This document shows, in pieces, positions 1-6,002 of a stretch of DNA of 64,000 nucleotides. Position numbers and translations under genes: made by a program. The notes beneath the pieces were generated by a model that did not search any database, was not told where the DNA came from, and worked only from the letters and a program-made list of their open reading frames with translations. This stretch comes from Micromonospora sp. NBC_01796. Its GTDB lineage: Bacteria; Actinomycetota; Actinomycetes; Mycobacteriales; Micromonosporaceae. The stretch spans positions 3,410,001 to 3,474,000 of the forward strand of contig NZ_CP109078.1 in assembly GCF_035917455.1 (NCBI RefSeq). Direction: 5' to 3'. Every line of letters starts with the position of its first letter. The first letter of the stretch is position 1.

Positions 1-218
1 AGGGCGACCGACTGCGCCACCGCGGCCCAGAGAGCGCCCGCCCCGGAGATGACGGTCGCGATCTGAACGGTGATCTCCAGGCCGGATCCCATGGTGCCGG
101 GAGCCGAGGGTCCGCTCTCCAGCCGTACGAGCCCGCGCAGGGCGCGTTCGGCGCGCAGCCACTCCCACAGGTCTTCCAGTTCGGCGTTGTTACCGCCAGC
201 ATCGATCCGTACCGACAT
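1..218 (-). CDS. EACC1-like effector-associated component (partial, runs off left edge)
   Basis: Only the N-terminal 72 residues are in the window. The protein starts MSVRIDAGGNNAELEDLWEW and continues with a Leu/Arg-rich helix and a GLEITVQIATVISGAG stretch that becomes hydrophobic at the edge. This resembles the effector-associated constant component 1 (EACC1) family, small proteins encoded next to NTPase or peptidase effectors in actinobacterial biological-conflict systems. The ATG at 218 is backed by a GGAGGGAG Shine-Dalgarno at 226-233 with 7 nt spacing. The partner genes would lie outside the window, so the system type cannot be told. Confidence 0.55.
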   Translation of the reverse strand, partial: MSVRIDAGGNNAELEDLWEWLRAERALRGLVRLESGPSAPGTMGSGLEITVQIATVISGAGALWAAVAQSVA

Positions 219-319
219 TCCGGAACTCCCTCCGCCCGACGGTCCATCCACTCGACATCCGGAAAACCCGCTCCGGTAGGTGAATGTATCGGTGGAGGGC
301 ATGTGTCCCCGACCGTGTC

Positions 320-1285
320 TCACCGGCCGGGGGTGGCCCGGCCGTAGCGTTCGCTCAGCGTACGGAGATAGTCGACGAGTTCGGGGGGCTCGGTGACGTC
401 GAAGTCGACGCCGAGCAGGCCGAGGTACACCGCGAGCGTCTGCACGCTGTCCGCCCCGGTGTTCAGCACACAGGTGCGATCGTCCACCGCCTCCACCACC
501 CCCACCGCCGGGTTGATCCGCTCGGCCACCACGGTCGCGGGCGCGTGCACCAGGACCCGGGACCGGTAGCGCCAGGCCGCGGCCGACACACCCCTTGCGA
601 CGTACGCGGCAGCGCCTCCCTCCGGCGGGTCGCGCGGCGGAAAACGTGGCCCGGTGGGCGTACGGGGGTGGATCCGGTCGACCCGGAACGTACGCCAGTC
701 CTGCCGGTCGACATCCCAGGCGAGCAGGTACCAGCGGCGTCCCCACGACACCAGCCGGTACGGCTCGACCACCCGAACCGCACTCGACCCGTCATGGGCC
801 CGGTAGTCGAACCGGAGTCGTTCCGAGTCCCGGCACGCCCCCGCGAGCACGATCAGTACGGCCGGGTCGACCACCGGTCCTGGCTGGTCCGCCGGCACCG
901 GCTCGGTGTACGTCTGCAACGCGTTGACCCGGTGCCGTAGCCGGGCCGGCAGCACCTGTTCGAGTTTGGTCAGCGCCCGTACCGACGACTCCTCGATCCC
1001 GGCGACGGTGCCACCGGCTGCCGTACGCAGCCCGACCGCCACGGCCACCGCCTCCTCGTCGTCGAGGAGCAGCGGCGGCATGGCCGCACCCGCGCCCAGG
1101 CGGTAACCACCGTCGGTGCCCCTGCTGGCGTGCACGGGGTAGCCGAGGTCCCGCAGCCGGTCGACGTCGCGGCGTACGGTCCGTTCGCTCACCTGGAGGC
1201 GTTCGGCCAGCGCGGCACCGGCCCAGTCCCGCCGGGACTGCAACAACGACAGCAGGCGCAGCAGCCGCGCCGAGGTCTCCAACAT
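320..1285 (-). CDS. HTH/WYL-domain transcriptional regulator
   Basis: A 321-residue cytoplasmic regulator of the YafY/PafC type. Residues about 5-60 form a winged HTH (SERTVRRDVDRLRDLGYPV is the recognition region) and residues about 140-215 hold the WYL fold with W185-Y186-L187 in GRRWYLLAW. The C-terminal part is a WCX-like extension. WYL domains bind nucleic acid or small ligands and gate the HTH. The ATG at 1285 puts the HTH at the N-terminus as usual; further upstream the frame overlaps the divergent hydrolase. The gene is 63 bp from and divergent to the epoxide hydrolase at 1349, so it probably controls that gene and itself. The target is inferred from position only. Confidence 0.85.
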   Translation of the reverse strand: MLETSARLLRLLSLLQSRRDWAGAALAERLQVSERTVRRDVDRLRDLGYPVHASRGTDGGYRLGAGAAMPPLLLDDEEAVAVAVGLRTAAGGTVAGIEESSVRALTKLEQVLPARLRHRVNALQTYTEPVPADQPGPVVDPAVLIVLAGACRDSERLRFDYRAHDGSSAVRVVEPYRLVSWGRRWYLLAWDVDRQDWRTFRVDRIHPRTPTGPRFPPRDPPEGGAAAYVARGVSAAAWRYRSRVLVHAPATVVAERINPAVGVVEAVDDRTCVLNTGADSVQTLAVYLGLLGVDFDVTEPPELVDYLRTLSERYGRATPGR

Positions 1286-1335
1286 GTTCCCGAGTCTGGC
1301 AGGGCTTCCGGACAGAAGCTGACCGGAAGGGTCCG

Positions 1336-1341
1336 TAGCGT
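1336..1341 (+). promoter_or_regulatory. -10 box TAGCGT of a predicted leaderless promoter
   Basis: TAGCGT ends 7 nt before the ATG at 1349, so transcription should start at or beside the start codon. No Shine-Dalgarno is visible upstream of that ATG, which fits a leaderless mRNA. The box lies in the 63-bp gap shared with the WYL regulator gene. Confidence 0.5.
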
Positions 1342-1348
1342 GGTTGAC

Positions 1349-2464
1349 ATGAGCGAGAACACCGAGGTCAAGCCCTTCCGCATCGACATCCCGCAGGCCG
1401 ACCTGGACGACCTCCGGAACCGGCTGGACCGCACCCGGTGGCCGGACGAGATCCCGGACGCCGGCTGGGACTACGGCGTGCCGGTGGCGTACGTGCGTCA
1501 GCTTGCCGAGCACTGGCGGGACGGGTACGACTGGCGGGCCTGGGAAGCGAAGATCAACCAGTATCCGCAGTTCACCACCGAGATCGACGGCCAGAACATC
1601 CACTTCCTGCACGTACGCTCACCGCACGCCGACGCGCTGCCGCTGATCCTGACGCACGGCTGGCCCGGCTCGATCGTGGAATACCTCAACGTCATCGAAC
1701 CGCTGACCAACCCGGCCGACGGGTCGCAGGCGTTCCACCTGGTGATCCCCTCGCTGCCCGGCTTCGGCTTCTCCGGACCGACCCGTGAACGGGGCTGGAA
1801 CCGTTACCGCACCGCCCGAGCGTGGGCGGAGCTGATGCGCCGGCTCGACTACGACCGGTACGGCGCGGCCGGCAACGACGGCGGTTCGTTCGTCGCCCCC
1901 GAACTGGGCCGGATCGCCCCGGAGCACGTGGTCGGCGTACACGTGACCCAGATCTTCTCGTTCCCGTCCGGCGACCCGGCCGAGTTCGCGAAGATCACCC
2001 CGGAGGACCAGAAGGCGCTGGAGGTGCTCCAGTGGTTCTACGACAACAAGATGTCGTTCAACACCCTGCACTCGCAACAGCCGCAGACCCTGTCGTACGG
2101 GATCTTCGACTCGCCGGTCGGCCTGCTCGGCTGGAACGCCCAACTCTTCGGTGACACCGCCGACGTCGACGCCGACTTCGTCCTGACCAACACGATGTTC
2201 TACTGGCTGACCGGCACCGCGACCTCGGCCACCCGGTTCTACTACGAGGACGCGAAGGCCGAGCACCCCACCGAGCCGACCACGGTGCCGCTCGGGTTGG
2301 CGATGTTCGAGGGCGACTTCGTCTCCATGCGTACGTTCGCCGAGCGCGACCACCGCAACATCGTGCACTGGAAGTCGTACGGCCGCGGCGGCCACTACGC
2401 CGCCCACATCGCCCCCGAGGTGCTCGCCGACGACCTGCGCACCTTCTACGCCAAGCTGCGCTGA
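1349..2464 (+). CDS. Epoxide hydrolase (EHN-type alpha/beta hydrolase)
   Basis: A 371-residue cytosolic hydrolase expected to open epoxides to diols. The N-terminal EHN domain (residues about 7-110, FRIDIPQADLDDLRNRL) precedes an alpha/beta-hydrolase fold. The oxyanion-hole motif is HGWPG at 103-107, the nucleophile is D177 in AAGNDGGS, and the general-base histidine is probably H349 in GRGGHYAAH. Length is normal for bacterial microsomal-type epoxide hydrolases. The start is the ATG at 1349, 7 nt after a TAGCGT box. It is divergent from a WYL regulator, the usual arrangement for a substrate-induced detoxifying enzyme. The natural substrate cannot be deduced. Confidence 0.9.
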   Translation: MSENTEVKPFRIDIPQADLDDLRNRLDRTRWPDEIPDAGWDYGVPVAYVRQLAEHWRDGYDWRAWEAKINQYPQFTTEIDGQNIHFLHVRSPHADALPLILTHGWPGSIVEYLNVIEPLTNPADGSQAFHLVIPSLPGFGFSGPTRERGWNRYRTARAWAELMRRLDYDRYGAAGNDGGSFVAPELGRIAPEHVVGVHVTQIFSFPSGDPAEFAKITPEDQKALEVLQWFYDNKMSFNTLHSQQPQTLSYGIFDSPVGLLGWNAQLFGDTADVDADFVLTNTMFYWLTGTATSATRFYYEDAKAEHPTEPTTVPLGLAMFEGDFVSMRTFAERDHRNIVHWKSYGRGGHYAAHIAPEVLADDLRTFYAKLR

Positions 2465-2474
2465 CCGTGGGAGC

Positions 2475-2508
2475 AGCCCTGACCCGGGTCCACCGCCGGG
2501 TCAGGGCT
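2475..2508. terminator. Bidirectional hairpin terminator
   Basis: A perfect 13-bp stem (AGCCCTGACCCGG at 2475-2487 with its complement at 2496-2508) closes an 8-nt loop. It sits in the 62-bp gap between the convergent epoxide hydrolase and nuclease-family genes, so it can serve both. There is no T-run, as is common in actinobacteria. Confidence 0.8.
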
Positions 2509-2526
2509 CTGCTTCCGGTACGGCGG

Positions 2527-3360
2527 CTACCTCAGGTCGGCGTAGACGATGTCGTGGTCGGAGTACGGCGAATTGACGACGGTCACGCCGGGCGGGGCCA
2601 TGTTCTTCCGGAGGAAGATGTAGTCGAACTTCTTGCGCGGGGGACCCGCGTCCGCGGTCGCCTTGCACGTGAAGCTTGCCTTGGCGCCACAGCTCGGGTC
2701 GGCGTCCCGGTAGTACACCCACATGGGCTGCATTTCCGACGAGTGCGGCTGCGCGTTGAAGTCACCGAGCACGATCGAACCGGCGTACTGTCTCGCCACC
2801 TCAACCAGGGTTCGGACCTGCGCGGCCCGGAGCTTGCCCTGGCCGTGCTCGGACAGATGGGTGTTGAACACCCGGGTTTTCTTCCGGTTGACCGTCGTCT
2901 CCACCCACATGTAACCCCGAGCCTCGGTGCCGCCGTCGGCATAGAGCTTGTTGCCCTTCTTGGTTATCGGCGCCGCCGAGATGATTGCCTGCCCGAAGGC
3001 GTTCCCGCCGAAGAGTCCGCAGTTTGCCCGGTCGTTGCGCACCGTGCCGTACGCGATGTGGTACTGGAGTTTGTATTTGCTCTTCAGGATCGCAACCGTC
3101 TTCTTGACGTCCTCCCGGCACGCTTCCTGCATACCGAGGACCTGTGGTTTGAACCGGGCGATCTCCTTCGCCTTCTCCTCCGGTCCGCCGTCCTTCCCCA
3201 CGTGGATGTTCCACGTCATCACACGATTGGACTGGGCCGCGGTCGAGTTGGCGGCCGAGGCCAGCACGGCGGTGCCGGCGATGAGTGCGCCGACGAGTGC
3301 GGTGGCCAACGCGAGTGGCAACACCTTCGCGGTGAGCAGGTGCCGTCGTACTGATTGCAT
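2527..3360 (-). CDS. Secreted endonuclease/exonuclease/phosphatase-family protein
   Basis: A 277-residue exported protein of the EEP superfamily (DNase I, sphingomyelinase, Mg-dependent nucleases). Residues 1-36 are a Sec signal peptide ending near VLASA. The catalytic motifs occur in order: TWNIH (49-53), QE (78-79), THLS (167-170), GDFN (199-202), DYIF (246-249) and SDHD (267-270), so the active site looks complete. ATG 3360 has GAGGGAG just upstream. Substrate (nucleic acid or phospholipid) is not decidable from sequence. Its 5' region carries the 16-bp repeat array at 3494-3630. Confidence 0.85.
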   Translation of the reverse strand: MQSVRRHLLTAKVLPLALATALVGALIAGTAVLASAANSTAAQSNRVMTWNIHVGKDGGPEEKAKEIARFKPQVLGMQEACREDVKKTVAILKSKYKLQYHIAYGTVRNDRANCGLFGGNAFGQAIISAAPITKKGNKLYADGGTEARGYMWVETTVNRKKTRVFNTHLSEHGQGKLRAAQVRTLVEVARQYAGSIVLGDFNAQPHSSEMQPMWVYYRDADPSCGAKASFTCKATADAGPPRKKFDYIFLRKNMAPPGVTVVNSPYSDHDIVYADLR

Positions 3361-3493
3361 GGGTGACTCCCTCACGACGTCTGGTCGAAGTCGACGAACG
3401 ACTCGAATCAGCAAAACGTCTGCCAGGCGTTCGGTGAAGGCTCGGGGCTGTACGGACCTGTCCGGGTCAGAAAGGAGCGATTTCCGGGGCCGA

Positions 3494-3630
3494 CGGAACA
3501 GCGCTCGAACGGAACAGCACTCGGACCGAACAGCACTCGGGCCGAACAGCGCTCGGACGGAACAGCATCAGGACGAGACGGCACCTGGACGGGACGGCAC
3601 CTGGACGGAACAGCACCGGGACGGGACAGG
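3494..3630. repeat. 16-bp tandem repeat (minisatellite), about 8.5 copies
   Basis: Eight consecutive 16-bp units fit the consensus CGGAACAGCACTCGGA with 0-5 changes each, followed by a 9-nt partial unit. The period is not a multiple of three and no gene covers it, so it is non-coding. It fills most of the 281-bp gap between the endonuclease-family gene (start 3360) and the end of the next minus-strand gene (3642). It lies in the likely 5' region of the nuclease gene. Confidence 0.9.
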
Positions 3631-3641
3631 TTCGCCGTAGT

Positions 3642-3962
3642 TCAGATGGCGCGACGCCGTCGACCTCGCTGTCTGGCCTCGTGTGCGATCAGCCAGCCGA
3701 GAATGCGCACGTGGAGGCCGGTGGCGTCGGCTCGCTCTCCTGCCTCCACCACCACCGTGTCGAGCTCGGCCAGGGCCGTGGTGAACTGCAAGCCGAGATA
3801 CAGGTACAGCTCGATTCGACGGGCGGGCAGGTACGCCGCCACCAGGTTGAGCCGGGCATCCGGGCAGGGCCACGGGCGGGCGTCGATTCGGCAGATCCAG
3901 AGCGGCCGGAGCGGCGTGTGCTCCGCCAACTCGGGGATGATGAGGTCGCCCCGGTCGCTCAT
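3642..3962 (-). CDS. Small hypothetical protein, third gene of a coupled unit
   Basis: A 106-residue protein with no signal peptide. It contains PLWICRIDARPWPCPDAR near the N-terminus, with a Trp/Cys-Pro pattern, followed by two amphipathic helices and a basic tail (RQRGRRRRAI). I recognise the pattern as a small family common in Micromonosporaceae and Streptomyces but know no function. Its ATG at 3962 overlaps the TGA of the upstream gene (ATGA), so translation is probably coupled. It belongs with the two genes at 3959-4258 and 4255-4455, which are divergent from an XRE/DUF397 pair. Confidence 0.65.
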   Translation of the reverse strand: MSDRGDLIIPELAEHTPLRPLWICRIDARPWPCPDARLNLVAAYLPARRIELYLYLGLQFTTALAELDTVVVEAGERADATGLHVRILGWLIAHEARQRGRRRRAI

Positions 3963-4258
3963 AGCGGCGGAAGTTCCCGTTCCATGAAGTGGGGCGTGAC
4001 CAGGTTCAGTCGGGGCGAAATGCGGCCGGGAAGGGCCTCGTGGTGGACCGCGACGGACAACTCCTCGCCCTCGGCCCGGTCCAGGATCTCGATCCCGCAC
4101 AGCGTCACCCATTCCGTCACGAACATGTCGATCCGGTCCGGAAGGCGCGTCACTCGAAGGGTCAGCTCACCCCTGCCGGGCTGAAGCCTGTCCTCGCCCT
4201 CCCGGTGGTATTCGGACGGCTGGAAAGTCAGTACGTCGCCCACCCGAAGAGTCGTCAT
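3959..4258 (-). CDS. Small hypothetical protein, second gene of a coupled unit
   Basis: A 99-residue, mostly beta-rich soluble protein starting MTTLRVGDVLTFQPSEYHRE and containing LTLRVTRLPDRIDMFVTEWV. I do not recognise a catalytic motif. The ATG at 4258 overlaps the TGA of the gene at 4255-4455 (ATGA), and its own TGA overlaps the next ATG at 3962, so all three are likely translated from one mRNA at linked rates. A longer start (ATG 4273) is possible but would overlap the upstream gene further. Confidence 0.65.
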   Translation of the reverse strand: MTTLRVGDVLTFQPSEYHREGEDRLQPGRGELTLRVTRLPDRIDMFVTEWVTLCGIEILDRAEGEELSVAVHHEALPGRISPRLNLVTPHFMERELPPL

Positions 4259-4455
4259 CGGCGTTCGTTCCATCCTGTTGTTCCGTAGCACGTTCGTTGG
4301 CCCAGGGTCCATGGGCGTTCCTGGAAGCGGGTGGTTTCCTCCGTGGCCCACGCGGGACGCACCGGGGGCGGGGGAACCGGTGGTACGGGGGCCGGCGGTG
4401 CCGGTGGCGCTACGAGTCTCAACAGCCAGTCGGCCCAGATCTGCCAGACGAACAT
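4255..4455 (-). CDS. Small Pro-rich protein, first gene of a coupled unit
   Basis: A 66-residue protein with a Trp-rich hydrophobic N-terminus (MFVWQIWADWLLRLV), then a run of Pro/Val (about residues 17-33) and a polar tail. No family recognised. The evidence that it is real is translational: the ATG at 4455 has an excellent Shine-Dalgarno, GAGGAGGTG, 5 nt upstream, and its TGA overlaps the next start as ATGA. It leads the three-gene unit and faces the XRE regulator at 4597 across about 140 bp. Confidence 0.6.
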   Translation of the reverse strand: MFVWQIWADWLLRLVAPPAPPAPVPPVPPPPVRPAWATEETTRFQERPWTLGQRTCYGTTGWNERR

Positions 4456-4596
4456 CTCGCACCTCCTCGAGGTTGAATCCGAGCGGTTCTACGTAATGAC
4501 AGTCTTCTAAGGACGGCGCTATTGTCGGAAGACGTTCACGCAGGTACCGACCTTCGTCTGGCGATCACACCTTCCCCCTGTTGGTGCTTGGCGATC

Positions 4597-5418
4597 ATGA
4601 CTGAATATCTGGAGGCGCAATGGAACGCGAAGATCCCCTTGCCTTTTGTTCGTGATCAACTCCGCAGGCAGCGCGCCTTGCGCAACATGTCGCAGGAGGA
4701 ATTCGGCAGGCGGGCGAACTACTCGGCATCCACCGTCTCTGCCGTGGAGACCGGCACCCGCTCGCTCGACCTGCCGTACGCCAAGCGAGCCGACGAAATC
4801 CTGGACAGCGGCGGCTTGTTGGAGTCCCTGCTCAAGTCGGCGCAGGGCGACGGTGAGCCCACGTGGTTCAAGCCTTGGGTGGAGGCCGAGCGCCAGGGGA
4901 GGCAGCTCCGATTCTTCGAGCCGATGCTGATCCCCGGCCTGTTCCAGACCGAGAACTATGCCCGCGCGGTCCTGCGCTTGGATGACACCCTTCCGGAGTC
5001 CGAGGTCGAGCAGCAGGTGGCTACCCGGATGGGGCGGCAGGAGATCCTGACCCGCGAGCGGCCACCCCAGATCGTCGGCGTCATCGACGAGTCGGCGTTG
5101 CGCCGTCGCGAAGCGATCATGGGTGAGCAGCTCGCGCATCTGTTGCGCATGGCCGAATTGCCGCACGTTCATATCAACGTGGTGCCACTGACCGCCGGCC
5201 TGCACATCGGGCTGTCTGGACCGCTCATGCTGGTGATGCTGACGGACGGGACCTGGGTCGGTCACCTGGATCATCAGCTCGGTGGATCGCCGATCGCCGC
5301 TGAGGAGGAAGTGGCTACGCTTTTAGCGAGGTGGGAAGGCGTGCGGGGCATAGCCCTTCCCGAAGATCAGTCAGTTGCCCTGATCAAGGAGATTGAGAGC
5401 CAGCATGGACCTCAGTAG
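4597..5418 (+). CDS. XRE-family HTH regulator with DUF5753 domain
   Basis: A 273-residue DNA-binding protein. Residues about 20-75 form an XRE HTH (MSQEEFGRRANYSASTVSAV) and residues about 90-270 are the DUF5753 domain (motifs FEPMLIPGLFQTENYARAV and VIDESALRR). This is the WhiJ/Scr1-type regulator that is nearly always followed by a DUF397 gene in actinomycetes. It carries a TTA leucine codon at 5323-5325, so translation may depend on a bldA-type tRNA. The ATG at 4597 is the conservative choice; a TTG at 4522 in the same frame is possible and neither has a clear Shine-Dalgarno. The stop overlaps the DUF397 start by 14 nt. Confidence 0.88.
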   Translation: MTEYLEAQWNAKIPLPFVRDQLRRQRALRNMSQEEFGRRANYSASTVSAVETGTRSLDLPYAKRADEILDSGGLLESLLKSAQGDGEPTWFKPWVEAERQGRQLRFFEPMLIPGLFQTENYARAVLRLDDTLPESEVEQQVATRMGRQEILTRERPPQIVGVIDESALRRREAIMGEQLAHLLRMAELPHVHINVVPLTAGLHIGLSGPLMLVMLTDGTWVGHLDHQLGGSPIAAEEEVATLLARWEGVRGIALPEDQSVALIKEIESQHGPQ

Positions 5419-5593
5419 TGCTCGGTGGAGGAAGTCCACCAGAAGCAACACAGGAGGCGGGGGCTGCGTCGAGGTGGCCGACAACCTGCCTGGCGTGGTG
5501 GCCGTTCGGGACAGCAAGGACCCGTCCGGGCCGGTGTTGACCTTCGAGCCGGACGCGTGGCGTGGCTTCGTCGACCGGGCGAAGCGGGCCTAG
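5405..5593 (+). CDS. DUF397 protein
   Basis: A 62-residue protein with the full DUF397 signature: W-RKSTRSN near the start, CVEVADN, VAVRDSKDP and a Trp/Phe at the C-terminus (DAWRGFVDRAK). DUF397 proteins are partners of DUF5753 regulators. The genes overlap by 14 nt, which implies one operon and stoichiometric production. The pair resembles the WhiJ-type developmental loci and has been described as toxin-antitoxin-like; which role applies here is unknown. Confidence 0.9.
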   Translation: MDLSSARWRKSTRSNTGGGGCVEVADNLPGVVAVRDSKDPSGPVLTFEPDAWRGFVDRAKRA

Positions 5594-5607
5594 ACCTCAC
5601 CAACCCG

Positions 5608-5642
5608 GAGAGCCCCCGCCCCGACGGCCGGGGGCTTCTCTG
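5608..5642 (+). terminator. Intrinsic terminator after the XRE/DUF397 pair
   Basis: A 7-bp GC stem (GCCCCCG at 5612-5618, CGGGGGC at 5629-5635) is followed by TTCTCTGT. It lies 19 nt after the DUF397 stop. Confidence 0.7.
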
Positions 5643-6002
5643 TATCCGCACAGGATGACCCCACACCCGCCGACGTTCTGCCCAGCGCACCTTCTCCGTG
5701 ATCCCGAAGAGTTCGGCCGGTCATAGCGAGCCGAATTCTCCACGATCATGGGAGCGCCTACCGGAAGCTCCGCGGGACAGGCTTCCTGTTCAGGTATCGG
5801 CCAGGTTTTCAGTCCCGGTCAGGGCCAACGGTCGCTCGACGCCGCCGCAGGCGTATACCTCGGTGAGGACGTACATCAAAGATGATGTGAATACATCATT
5901 TTCGATGTAGAAAGAAAACGCGTTATAAGACCGCCGACAGCCGACAGTCATCGGTCAACCGCGATCAAGTCCTGCTGGACCCCGGTCCGGCATGATGTCC
6001 GG
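5643..6002. other. Intergenic region with an AT-rich palindrome
   Basis: I see no convincing gene here. An open frame at 5698-5910 has no recognisable protein features and no ribosome binding site. The notable element is the palindrome at 5872-5909, listed separately. At the right end a CATGAT box (5991-5996) lies 6 nt before the GTG of the recD2-like gene, a plausible leaderless promoter. Confidence 0.5.
5872..5909. promoter_or_regulatory. 38-bp imperfect AT-rich palindrome (operator or hairpin)
   Basis: Two 19-nt arms are symmetric about 5890/5891 with 15 of 19 positions complementary; each arm starts TACATC and contains GATGATGT or its counterpart. The surroundings are strongly GC-rich, so an AT-rich dyad this long is unexpected by chance. 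It lies 94 bp before the recD2-like gene and could be an operator or an RNA hairpin. Confidence 0.5.

Noticed and set aside
3494-3630. CRISPR array
   Set aside because: The 16-bp units are directly adjacent with no unique spacers, and no cas genes are present.
5698-5910. Possible 70-residue protein in the gap before recD2
   Set aside because: No ribosome binding site, no protein-like pattern, and its end runs through the palindrome.
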